From: an uncultured Granulicella sp.
GTDB lineage: Bacteria > Acidobacteriota > Terriglobia > Terriglobales > Acidobacteriaceae
DNA: 45,963 nucleotides
NCBI GenBank assembly: GCA_937871785.1
Contig: CALMON010000223.1
Location: 29,987-75,949 of the forward strand
Direction of reading: 5' to 3'
In this document: positions 34,454 through 41,342 of the stretch, in pieces
Numbering within the stretch: position 1 is the stretch's first letter
Layout of the letters: the number at the start of each line of letters is the position of its first letter
Program-made: the position numbers and the translations under genes
Notes under the pieces: model-generated
The model's input: only the letters and a program-made list of their open reading frames with translations
What the model was told of the DNA's origin: nothing
Databases searched by the model: none

Positions 34454-34496
34454 CGGGGGTACAACGATTATGCCTTGCGTGGCGCTGCCGTGCCTT

Positions 34497-35798
34497 TCAG
34501 CCCCAGGCGGACGAAACCGCTTCGAGTTCTTCGGTATGCTCAGGCATCGTGTCGCAAGCGGGAAGTTCGGCGCGAGTGGTGAAGAAGGCCTCGACCTTGT
34601 CCATCACCTCGGCCCCGCGCTTCGCGTCGAAAATGTCGCGGCGCAGCACGGCGCCTCCGGGAACACCGTGGGTAAACCAGCTTGCGAATTGCTTCATGCG
34701 GCCGATTGCGTCGCGCTGGGCGGATTCGTGGTCGCGTTTGAGCCGCTTTTCGGCATCCGTTTCCGCGGGCCCAGGCACCTCCGGGTGCTCGGCGACTTCG
34801 TGCATCAGGCGCTCGAAGTAATCGCGGATCATCCGGTAACGGTCCATGTCCGTTGGCTTGTCATAGGTGCCTGTGCCGGTGACCTGCTTGGTGGCCGTGT
34901 ACTGGGCGATCTGCCGGAAAATCCACGGGTTGGCGGGTGCGGCGCGGCCGATCATGACGGCGTCGCAGCGTGTGGCCTCCACCATGGCGGCGGCGTCTTC
35001 GGGCGAGCGGATGTCGCCGTTGCCGATGACAGGAAGGCGCACGGCGTCCTTGACCGCGGCAATGTACTCCCAGCGAGCGTTGCCGGAGTAGCCGTTTTCG
35101 CGCGTGCGGGCATGGAGCGCTACGGCGTTCAGGCCGCAGTCTTCGGCCAGGCGCGCCAGCTCTACGCAAACGATGTTGGCGTCGTTCCACCCCATCCGGA
35201 ACTTCACCGTGAAAGGGATCGACACCGCCGCGCGTACGCGCTTGAAGATGGTTTCAATCAGCGGCAGATCGCGCAGCAGGCCGGAGCCGCCGTTGCAGGC
35301 CACGACCCGCTTGGCCGGGCAGCCGAGGTTCAGGTCGACGAGGTCGAAGCCGGCGTCCTGGCAGATGCGCGCGCTGTCGGCGAGCGTTTCGGGGTTGGAG
35401 CCGAAGAGCTGCGCGGAGATCGGGTGCTCATCCTCGTAATAGGTAAGGTAGCGCTTGCGCTTGGTTTCGCGCATGCGCGAAAGGCCGTCGGCGGAGGTGA
35501 ACTCCGTCATGATGAGGCCGCAGCCGGAAGTTTCGTTCGTGGTTTCGAGATCGACGTCCTGTGCGCCTTCGTTCCGTTCTGAGTTTTCGGTTTTCAGTTT
35601 CGAGTCGGGCGTCGTGAAGAGGCTTGCGTTTTTGATAAAGCGGCGGAAGACCGTGTCCGTGACGCCGGCCATCGGGGCGAGCACCGTCGCGGGCGCGATG
35701 CGGACGCCGCCAATGTGCATCTCCGCTGGAACGCGCGCGATGTGCGGCATTTGCCGGGCCTGTTCGATAAAGGTGGGGTCGTCGAAAGTCTTTTTCAT
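34497..35798 (-). CDS. dusB: tRNA-dihydrouridine synthase (DusB-like)
   Basis: This FMN enzyme reduces uridine to dihydrouridine in tRNA. Core motifs are LAPMAGVTDTVFRRF, GLIMTEFTSADG, AQLFGSNPETLADSA, the catalytic Cys in DLNLGCPAKRVV, KFRMGWND, ALHARTRENGYSG, PVIGNGDI and AVMIGRAAPANPWIF. Between FIKNASLF and GCGLIMTEF lies an extra segment of about 30 residues, TPDSKLKTENSERNEGAQD plus neighbours, not expected in Dus proteins. It is encoded by an ACT-type spacer repeat. The track opens at a GTG (35858), but four in-frame 15-bp repeats precede MKKTFDD. I place the start at ATG 35798 and cannot exclude the upstream ones. Confidence 0.9.
   Translation of the reverse strand: MKKTFDDPTFIEQARQMPHIARVPAEMHIGGVRIAPATVLAPMAGVTDTVFRRFIKNASLFTTPDSKLKTENSERNEGAQDVDLETTNETSGCGLIMTEFTSADGLSRMRETKRKRYLTYYEDEHPISAQLFGSNPETLADSARICQDAGFDLVDLNLGCPAKRVVACNGGSGLLRDLPLIETIFKRVRAAVSIPFTVKFRMGWNDANIVCVELARLAEDCGLNAVALHARTRENGYSGNARWEYIAAVKDAVRLPVIGNGDIRSPEDAAAMVEATRCDAVMIGRAAPANPWIFRQIAQYTATKQVTGTGTYDKPTDMDRYRMIRDYFERLMHEVAEHPEVPGPAETDAEKRLKRDHESAQRDAIGRMKQFASWFTHGVPGGAVLRRDIFDAKRGAEVMDKVEAFFTTRAELPACDTMPEHTEELEAVSSAWG
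35575..35606. repeat. ACT-rich iterated spacer inside dus (copy 4)
   Basis: On the coding strand it reads gactcgaaactgaaaacc then gaaaactcagaacgg, in frame within the dihydrouridine synthase gene, giving DSKLKTENSER. The same unit style is found in intergenic copies elsewhere in the window. Confidence 0.65.
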
Positions 35799-35855
35799 GT
35801 ACGTGTCGCGCATGTACGTGTCGCGCATGTTGCGGTCGCGCAGGTCTGGGTCGCG
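35796..35855 (-). repeat. 15-bp tandem repeat at the dus start
   Basis: CATGTACGTGTCGCG occurs twice exactly (35796, 35811), then two diverged copies (35826, 35841). Read on the minus strand, each of the first three offers an in-frame ATG, giving RDTYM units before MKKTF. It is either the N-terminus or the 5' leader of dus. Confidence 0.85.
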
Positions 35856-35871
35856 CACAGAGTCCTAAGAA

Positions 35872-35900
35872 GAAAGGCCCCCGCACAGCGGAGGCCTTTC
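35872..35900 (-). terminator. Terminator after rpmE
   Basis: On the minus strand GAAAGGCCTCCGC pairs with GCGGGGGCCTTTC around TGT, followed by TTCTT. The hairpin is closed by the AAAGGCC/GGCCTTT outer stem and stands between rpmE and dus. Confidence 0.82.
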
Positions 35901-35923
35901 GCGTTGCGTTGGTAAGCAGCAGG

Positions 35924-36160
35924 TTACTTGGCGGCTTCGGCCTTCTTGCCTTCGTCCGACTTGGCGAACTTGCGACGGAAGCGCTCGATACGGCCGGCCG
36001 TATCAACAAGCTTCTGCTTGCCGGTGAAGAAAGGGTGGCAGGCGTTGCAGATTTCGACGACGATATCGCCACGGTGCGTGGAGCGCGTGGTGAACTGGTT
36101 GCCGCAAGCACACTTGACGTTGGTGTCCTGATAGTTGGGGTGAATCGAGGCCTTTGGCAT
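35924..36160 (-). CDS. rpmE: Ribosomal protein L31 (zinc-binding form)
   Basis: This 78-aa protein begins [23 protein letters not shown] and continues [32 protein letters not shown]. The Cys residues of CACG and CNAC make this the zinc-containing type of L31, a protein of the large subunit near the inter-subunit bridge. The C-terminal tail [15 protein letters not shown] is longer than in E. coli and basic, as often in acidobacteria. The ATG at 36160 replaces the longer track start. A GC-rich hairpin (GCCCCG/CGGGGC, 36280-36296) lies in the presumed 5' leader. A terminator follows. Confidence 0.95.
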   Translation of the reverse strand: MPKASIHPNYQDTNVKCACGNQFTTRSTHRGDIVVEICNACHPFFTGKQKLVDTAGRIERFRRKFAKSDEGKKAEAAK

Positions 36161-36342
36161 GGTGGATCTTTCTAGCATTCCCGCCGCAGAACGGTTCGCT
36201 TGCCGGTGGCCCAGGGTCGGAACTCCAAAGAATCCGACCGCCTGCCGACATCGAAATTCCTGTCGCGCTGCGAGCTTGGGCCCCGTCTCCCGGGGCTTCA
36301 GGCGCTTGTGTAAGTCTATCACCGTCAGCGCCGGTCTGCTTG

Positions 36343-36897
36343 TCAGGGCAACTCCGCCTCGGCCAGCGAGCTGCCCACGGCGTCTTTTGCGGAAACCGCC
36401 GGCGTGATGCCTTCCAGCGGCCAGCGGATTGCCAGCGCAGGGTCGTCCCAGCGGATGCAGCGCTCACCCTGCGGATAATAGCCGCGAGTGGTTTTGTACA
36501 ACACGTCGGCGGTCTCGGAAAGCACCACGAAGCCGTGCGCGAACCCTTCTGGAATCCAGAGCATTTCCAGCTCGCCGTCGGAGTTCCTGGGGCGGAGGTC
36601 GAAACCAGCCCACATGCCAAAGTGCGGCGACGTTTTCCGTAAGTCCACGGCGACATCCCAGATGTGGCCGCTCAACACGCGCACCAGCTTTCCCTGTGGC
36701 TCGCCAAGCTGGTAGTGCAAACCGCGCAACACTCCGCGGGCAGAAAACGACTGGTTGTCCTGGGCGAAGCTGTCCGGCAGTCCCGCGGCGCGGAAGCTGA
36801 TCGCGTTGAAGGTTTCGGCAAACCAGCCGCGAGCGTCGCCATGTCTCGTGGGATACACAAGTTTCACATCAGGCAGTTCTGTATCAGACACTTGCAT
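36343..36897 (-). CDS. rfbC: RfbC, dTDP-4-dehydrorhamnose 3,5-epimerase
   Basis: RfbC converts dTDP-4-keto-6-deoxyglucose to its L-form, using the RfbB product. The 184-aa cupin shows [30 protein letters not shown] with the catalytic His, [26 protein letters not shown] and [30 protein letters not shown] is the usual end. ATG 36897 (MQVSDTELP) is preferred to the track's upstream ATG, as family members start there. TATTCT stands 6 nt before the ATG, so the transcript may be leaderless. It is separated from rfbB/rfbA by 13 kb and lies on the other strand, divergent from the phosphoglycosyl transferase. Confidence 0.95.
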   Translation of the reverse strand: MQVSDTELPDVKLVYPTRHGDARGWFAETFNAISFRAAGLPDSFAQDNQSFSARGVLRGLHYQLGEPQGKLVRVLSGHIWDVAVDLRKTSPHFGMWAGFDLRPRNSDGELEMLWIPEGFAHGFVVLSETADVLYKTTRGYYPQGERCIRWDDPALAIRWPLEGITPAVSAKDAVGSSLAEAELP

Positions 36898-37072
36898 CGA
36901 AGTAGAATAAGACAAACGCCTGAACCAACCCAGCTTAGTTTTCATTCCGGGAAGGCGAGGTATACATTTGTGCACGCAAGATTCTGCCGCAACTTTCAGT
37001 AAGGTTCTGGGTTAGCCTTTCTATAAAGCACGTACACTACTTGAAACTCATCAGCGGTACACGGGCCCTTAC

Positions 37073-37116
37073 CTGAAACGACCGAAGCGCCTCCTTGCGG
37101 CGAGCAAACGTTTCAG
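37073..37116 (+). promoter_or_regulatory. Inverted repeat in the leader of the phosphoglycosyl transferase gene
   Basis: CTGAAACG (37073-37080) and CGTTTCAG (37109-37116) are perfect complements, with GCGCC/GGCG able to pair inside. The element lies 67 bp before the ATG and could be a 5' leader stem-loop or an operator. Confidence 0.4.
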
Positions 37117-37182
37117 CCACATCGCACGATCGCCATCTTTGCGCGCTGGAACATTTCGGCGGATGAAGACAGCAGGAGCTGC

Positions 37183-37932
37183 ATGAACACTGAGCACCCA
37201 AGTTCCGAGTCGCCGATGACGTCCACGGCCCCTCTCGGATATGACTATGCGGATGGCGCGGCGTCAGCTTCTACAAATCCCGTAACGGACGACTTTCGCG
37301 ACGGTCCGCAACGCTTGTTCCGGTACAACGTCGTCAAGCGCGCTTTGGATGTGCTCGCGGTCTGCGTCGCCCTTCCTATTCTGCTGCCGCTACTGCTGGC
37401 GATCGCAACTGCCGTTCGCCTGAGCAGCCCGGGCTCTGTGTTCTTCTCGCACAGGCGCATTCTGCGGCGCGGCGCTTTCTTTTCCATGTGGAAATTTCGC
37501 ACCATGTGCGAAAACTCGACTGAGGTGCTTGACACCTACCTCAAACAGCACCCCGAAGCTCGTGCCGAGTGGCTCAAAACGCATAAGTTGCGGGAAGACC
37601 CGAGAATCACGCGAGTCGGGCAGTTCCTCCGCCGCACCTCGCTTGATGAGCTGCCGCAGCTCTGGAATGTGCTGCGCGGCGATATGAGCCTGGTTGGCCC
37701 GCGGCCTATCGTGGCCGCGGAAGTGGAACGCTACGGGAAATACTTCGCCTGCTATTGCAAGGTAAAACCCGGGCTTACGGGTTTGTGGCAGGTTTCCGGC
37801 CGCAGCGAAGTGAGCTACGAAGAACGGGTGCAGCTGGACTGCCGGTATGTCCGCGAATGGTCGCTCCGCGGAGACAGCCGCATCCTGCTGCGCACGCTGT
37901 CTTCGGTCGCCAACCAGGATGGTGCCTACTGA
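37183..37932 (+). CDS. Sugar-phosphate transferase initiating polysaccharide synthesis (monotopic PGT)
   Basis: This 249-aa bacterial sugar transferase moves a sugar-1-phosphate onto undecaprenyl phosphate, the first membrane step of repeat-unit synthesis. One N-terminal re-entrant helix ([29 protein letters not shown], about 52-80) is followed by [27 protein letters not shown]. Further motifs are [37 protein letters not shown], containing the catalytic Asp-Glu, and [14 protein letters not shown]. It is the short WbaP/PglC core without the multi-helix N-terminus. The ATG has AGGAG upstream. It is the likely entry enzyme for the polysaccharide made by the locus at 16-26 kb. Confidence 0.92.
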   Translation: MNTEHPSSESPMTSTAPLGYDYADGAASASTNPVTDDFRDGPQRLFRYNVVKRALDVLAVCVALPILLPLLLAIATAVRLSSPGSVFFSHRRILRRGAFFSMWKFRTMCENSTEVLDTYLKQHPEARAEWLKTHKLREDPRITRVGQFLRRTSLDELPQLWNVLRGDMSLVGPRPIVAAEVERYGKYFACYCKVKPGLTGLWQVSGRSEVSYEERVQLDCRYVREWSLRGDSRILLRTLSSVANQDGAY

Positions 37933-37993
37933 GGCCGGCGAATATCTCCTGCCCCGACATTTCCCGACGCGGCAAATAACGCATACTGTCTGT

Positions 37994-39157
37994 GTGCGCA
38001 TCGCGGTCCTTCATCACTGGTTTGTCAGCCGCGGCGGAGGGGAACGAGTCGCTGAATGTATCGCGGCGCTTTTCCCGGCGGCCGACATCCTGACTCTGGT
38101 CGCCGGCCCGGCCGGTATCCCGGAAAGCCTCGCCGGACGCACCCTGCACACGTCTTTTCTGCAACGGGTGCCGATGGCTGACAAGCTGCACCGGCACTTT
38201 TTACCCCTGTATCCGGCGGCTACCGAAAGCCTCGATCTGCGCGGCTTCGATCTGGTTCTTTCTTCCGACAGCGGCCCGGTCAAGGGGGTCCGGCTCGACC
38301 GGGGCGCTACCCACATCTGCTATTGCCACTCGCCCATGCGCTACCTGTGGGATGGCTTTGAAAATTACCGGGCGGCCATGGGAGTCGTGACGCGTGCGGC
38401 GTTCTCGCTGGCGGCGCCACGGGTGCGGCGCTGGGACGCGTCGGCAGCGCAGCGCGTCACCCATTTTGTAGCCAACAGCCATTACGTCGCCGACCGCATT
38501 CGTCGCTGCTACGGCCGCGATGCGGAGGTCATCCACCCACCGATCGATCTTCACCGCGCGACTTCGCTGCCGGGCGAGCCCTCCGGCGACCATTACCTTT
38601 GCGCTGGCCGTTTGGTTTCTTACAAGAAAACGGAAATCCTGATTGAAGCCTGCCGTTTGGCCGGACGGACCTTGCGCATCGCGGGCACCGGGCCGGAGCT
38701 GGGCCGCTTGCAGCGGCTGGCCGGGCCGCACGTCACCTTTCTCGGCGAGCTCGCGACCGCCGATCTTTGGGCTGAGTATCGCCGCTGCCGCGCCTTACTT
38801 TTTGCGGCTGACGAGGACTTCGGCATGGTGCCCCTTGAAGCCGAGGCCTGCGGTCGACCCGTAATTGCGTTCGGCGTGGGTGGTTCGCTTGAGACCGTTC
38901 GAGGTGGCGACGGCCCAGGTTGCCGTACCGGCGCCTACTTCTACGAGCAGACCGCCGCCGCCGCCGCCGCCGCCATCCTGCAATGGGAGCAGACCGGGGA
39001 ACCGCATTTTTGCCCGCAGGATGCCCGCGACTGGGCCGAAACCTTTGGCACTGCCGTGTTTCTGGAACGGTACCGCAGCTTCGTGCTCGAGCGTGTTCCC
39101 GCGGCCGCCGCGGCCGCCCTGACCGCCGAAGCCGCCCTGCGCGCGGTGACCCGCTGA
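37994..39157 (+). CDS. Family 4 glycosyltransferase
   Basis: This 387-aa GT-B enzyme starts with GTG 37994 as (M)RIAVLHHWFVSRGGGERVAECIAALFP, the usual nucleotide-free N-terminal domain with a Gly-rich loop. It contains THICYCHSPMRYLWD and VANSHYVADRIRRCYGRDAEVIHPPID, then the C-terminal donor domain. In that domain are LCAGRLVSYKKTEILIEA, RIAGTGPELGRLQ and the EX7E-like ADEDFGMVPLEAEACGRPVIAFGVGGSLETV. It resembles mannosyl- or WbaZ-type transferases. The track start is too early. CATACT lies 6 nt before the GTG. The stop overlaps the DUF721 gene (TGATG). Confidence 0.9.
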   Translation: MRIAVLHHWFVSRGGGERVAECIAALFPAADILTLVAGPAGIPESLAGRTLHTSFLQRVPMADKLHRHFLPLYPAATESLDLRGFDLVLSSDSGPVKGVRLDRGATHICYCHSPMRYLWDGFENYRAAMGVVTRAAFSLAAPRVRRWDASAAQRVTHFVANSHYVADRIRRCYGRDAEVIHPPIDLHRATSLPGEPSGDHYLCAGRLVSYKKTEILIEACRLAGRTLRIAGTGPELGRLQRLAGPHVTFLGELATADLWAEYRRCRALLFAADEDFGMVPLEAEACGRPVIAFGVGGSLETVRGGDGPGCRTGAYFYEQTAAAAAAAILQWEQTGEPHFCPQDARDWAETFGTAVFLERYRSFVLERVPAAAAAALTAEAALRAVTR

Positions 39158-39459
39158 TGCAAACCATGCGCGACATGCTTCGCCGTGAGCTTGGCCGCAG
39201 CCTCGCCGCTTTGCCTGAGCTGGACCGTTTAGCGGCTGCCTGGAGCGTAGCCTGCGGCTCAGCTCTCGCCGGGCGGGGCGACATCGTCGGCTATGAACAG
39301 GGAACTGTCCGCGTGCGGGTTTCCGGCGCGGAATGGCTCGATACCTTTGGCCAAATGCGCGGAATCCTCACGTCCGACCTCCATCGCATCGCAAGAGTCC
39401 CGGTCACCGCGATACACTTCGAATTGCCACCAAGCCAGGCCAGACAGGAAAACGCATGA
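39157..39459 (+). CDS. DUF721/DciA-like protein
   Basis: This 100-aa protein, MQTMRDMLRRELGRSLAALPEL, has AAAWSVACGSALAGRGDIVGYEQGTVRVRVSGAEWLDTFGQMRGILTSDLHRI. That is the DUF721 pattern: W-x2-x-x-G-x2-L-A, then a strand V-x-V-x-x-W. DciA proteins assist loading of the replicative helicase DnaB in bacteria lacking DnaC. The protein here is short and has the KH-like domain only. It overlaps the GT4 stop and gatC start (ATGA), so transcription and translation run through from the glycosyltransferase into gatCA. Confidence 0.8.
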   Translation: MQTMRDMLRRELGRSLAALPELDRLAAAWSVACGSALAGRGDIVGYEQGTVRVRVSGAEWLDTFGQMRGILTSDLHRIARVPVTAIHFELPPSQARQENA

Positions 39460-39776
39460 GCGAAGCCGTTACTCTCGACCAGGTCCGCCACGTCGCCGAC
39501 CTTGCCAATCTGGAACTCACCGCCGAAGAAATGCCGCGCATGGCCCGTGACCTGAACGCGATCCTGGGCCACATCGCACAGCTTTCGGAGCTCGACGCCA
39601 CGGGAGTCCCGGCCATGGCGCAGGTTTCGGAAATGCTGGGCAGCGCGACCGCCACGCATGGCGAAGCGCTTCGCCGCGACACCGTTCTGCCGTCGATCGA
39701 CCGCGCCGCCGTGATGACCGAAGCTCCTGAAACGGATGGCCGCTTCTTTAAGGTCCCCAAAGTGATCGAGCGCTAA
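39456..39776 (+). CDS. gatC: GatC, amidotransferase subunit C
   Basis: GatC stabilises the GatA-GatB complex that amidates misacylated Glu-tRNA(Gln) or Asp-tRNA(Asn). The 106-aa protein has TLDQVRHVADLANLELTAEEMPRMARDLNAILGHIAQLSELD, which is the standard N-terminal helical hairpin. Its tail LRRDTVLPSIDRAAVMTEAPETDGRFFKVPKVIE is also standard. It starts by an ATGA overlap with the DUF721 gene and is followed by gatA after 78 bp that hold an iterated spacer. gatB is not in the window. Confidence 0.95.
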   Translation: MSEAVTLDQVRHVADLANLELTAEEMPRMARDLNAILGHIAQLSELDATGVPAMAQVSEMLGSATATHGEALRRDTVLPSIDRAAVMTEAPETDGRFFKVPKVIER

Positions 39777-39777
39777 A

Positions 39778-39815
39778 CCCAACTCAGAACTTGCCACTCA
39801 AGACCCAAAACTGAG
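39778..39815. repeat. ACT-rich iterated spacer (copy 5)
   Basis: The plus strand reads cccaactcagaacttgcc then actcaagacccaaaactgag, between gatC and gatA, with the same AACTCAGAACT core as the copy at 6153. Confidence 0.55.
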
Positions 39816-39854
39816 CAAGCCCACGCCGCACCACGAACCAGGACCCGCACCACC

Positions 39855-41279
39855 ATGCCCCAAGCGATCAACCTCGAAACCCTTTCCATCCCCGCCGCGC
39901 GCACCGCCATCACCTCCGGCGCCACCACCGCAACCGCGTTGACCGCGGCCCATTACGACCGCATCGCGGCGGTCGACCCGGAAATTCACAGCTATCTCGC
40001 GCTCAGCCGCGAGCGGGCCTTTGCGCAGGCAGCCAGGGTCGACTCCGGTGAACTCACCGGATCGTTGGCAGGCGTGCCCATCGGGGTCAAGGACGTGCTG
40101 GCCATGCGCGGCACCCCGGCGACCGCCGGCTCGAAAATCCTCGCCGGCTACCACCCGCCATACGACGCAACTGTCGTCGCAAAGCTCGAAGCTGCGGGAG
40201 CCGTCCTGCTCGGCAAGCTGAACTGCGACGAGTTCGCCATGGGCTCTTCAAACGAGAACTCCGCGTACGGCCCGGTGCGCAATCCGCGCTCTCTGGACCG
40301 AGTTCCCGGCGGCAGCTCTGGCGGTTCAGCCGCGGCGGTGGCCGCTGGCCTGTGCGTCGCGTCGCTGGGCACCGATACCGGCGGCTCCATTCGCCAGCCC
40401 GCGGCGTTTTGCGGCGTTGTCGGCGTGCTGCCTACCTATGGCCGCGTCAGCCGCTTCGGCTTGATCGCGTTCGCCAGCTCGCTCGACCGCGTCGGTCCCT
40501 TTACCCGCACGGTCGCCGATGCCGCCACGATGCTCGACGTCCTCGCCGGCCCCGACCCTCTCGACGCCACCTCCTCCCCCACGGCTCCTGCCGCCTACGC
40601 AGCCGAGATGGACAACCCGGTCGCCGGCCTGCGCATCGGCGTTCCGGAGGAGTATTTCGGCGAAGGTCTCAATCCCGAGATTCGTGCCAGTATCGAGCAG
40701 GCCCTCACCCGTCTCGAAGCCTCCGGTTGCACCCTCCACAAGGTCTCGCTGCCGCACACGCGCTACGCCGTGCCGACGTACTATGTCATTGCCACCGCCG
40801 AAGCCAGTTCCAACCTGTCGCGCTTCGACGGCGTGCGCTTCGGGCTACGTGCCGATGAGGCCAACACGCTCGCGAAGATGTATCGCGAGTCGCGCGACGA
40901 GGGCTTTGGCGCGGAAGTCAAGCGCCGCATCCTGCTCGGCACCTATGTGCTTTCGGCGGGATATTACGACGCGCAGCAGGTCCGCGCGCTGCTTACGCGC
41001 GACTTCCTCGCAGCTTTCGAGCAGGTTGACGCGCTCGTCTGCCCGGTCACGCCGACGCCCGCCTTCAAGCTCGGCGAGAAAACCGACGACCCGGTGCAGA
41101 TGTATCTCGAGGACATCTACTCGGTGGCCGCGTCACTCGCCGGCATCTGCGGTATGAGCGTCCCGTGCGGGACGACGACGGCGGGCCTGCCCATCGGCGT
41201 GCAGGTGCTCGCGAAGCACTACGAAGAGGCGACCATGCAGCGGGTGGGCAAGGCTATCCAGGCTCGACAGACGGCGTAA
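39855..41279 (+). CDS. gatA: GatA, Glu-tRNA(Gln)/Asp-tRNA(Asn) amidotransferase subunit A
   Basis: GatA is the glutaminase subunit, an amidase-signature enzyme that feeds ammonia to GatB. The 474-aa protein carries the Ser-cisSer-Lys triad: Lys in GVPIGVKDVLAM, cis-Ser in VPGGSSGGSAAAVAA, and Ser in GTDTGGSIRQPA. SNENSAYGPVRNP and GVLPTYGRVSRFGLIAFASSLDRVGPFTRTV are specific to GatA rather than to other amidases. The end, GLPIGVQVLAKHYEEATMQRVG, is typical too. It follows gatC. A second amidase-signature gene lies directly downstream. Confidence 0.95.
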   Translation: MPQAINLETLSIPAARTAITSGATTATALTAAHYDRIAAVDPEIHSYLALSRERAFAQAARVDSGELTGSLAGVPIGVKDVLAMRGTPATAGSKILAGYHPPYDATVVAKLEAAGAVLLGKLNCDEFAMGSSNENSAYGPVRNPRSLDRVPGGSSGGSAAAVAAGLCVASLGTDTGGSIRQPAAFCGVVGVLPTYGRVSRFGLIAFASSLDRVGPFTRTVADAATMLDVLAGPDPLDATSSPTAPAAYAAEMDNPVAGLRIGVPEEYFGEGLNPEIRASIEQALTRLEASGCTLHKVSLPHTRYAVPTYYVIATAEASSNLSRFDGVRFGLRADEANTLAKMYRESRDEGFGAEVKRRILLGTYVLSAGYYDAQQVRALLTRDFLAAFEQVDALVCPVTPTPAFKLGEKTDDPVQMYLEDIYSVAASLAGICGMSVPCGTTTAGLPIGVQVLAKHYEEATMQRVGKAIQARQTA

Positions 41280-41304
41280 ACGATTTCGATTGCCGCGGAA
41301 AGCC

Positions 41305-41313
41305 TGCTATGCT
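41305..41313 (+). promoter_or_regulatory. Candidate extended -10 element upstream of the Tat amidase
   Basis: TGCTATGCT (41305-41313) fits TGn followed by a -10 hexamer, 30 bp before the amidase ATG, which has AAGGCAGG as ribosome site. No good -35 was seen, as is usual for extended -10 promoters. Confidence 0.4.
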
Positions 41314-41342
41314 CGCATGAAACTCTCCTTCAAGGCAGGTGC

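Noticed and set aside
33687-35582. A 631-codon plus-strand ORF opposite dus and its neighbour
   Set aside because: It spans two well-supported minus-strand genes. Its composition is typical of an antisense frame.
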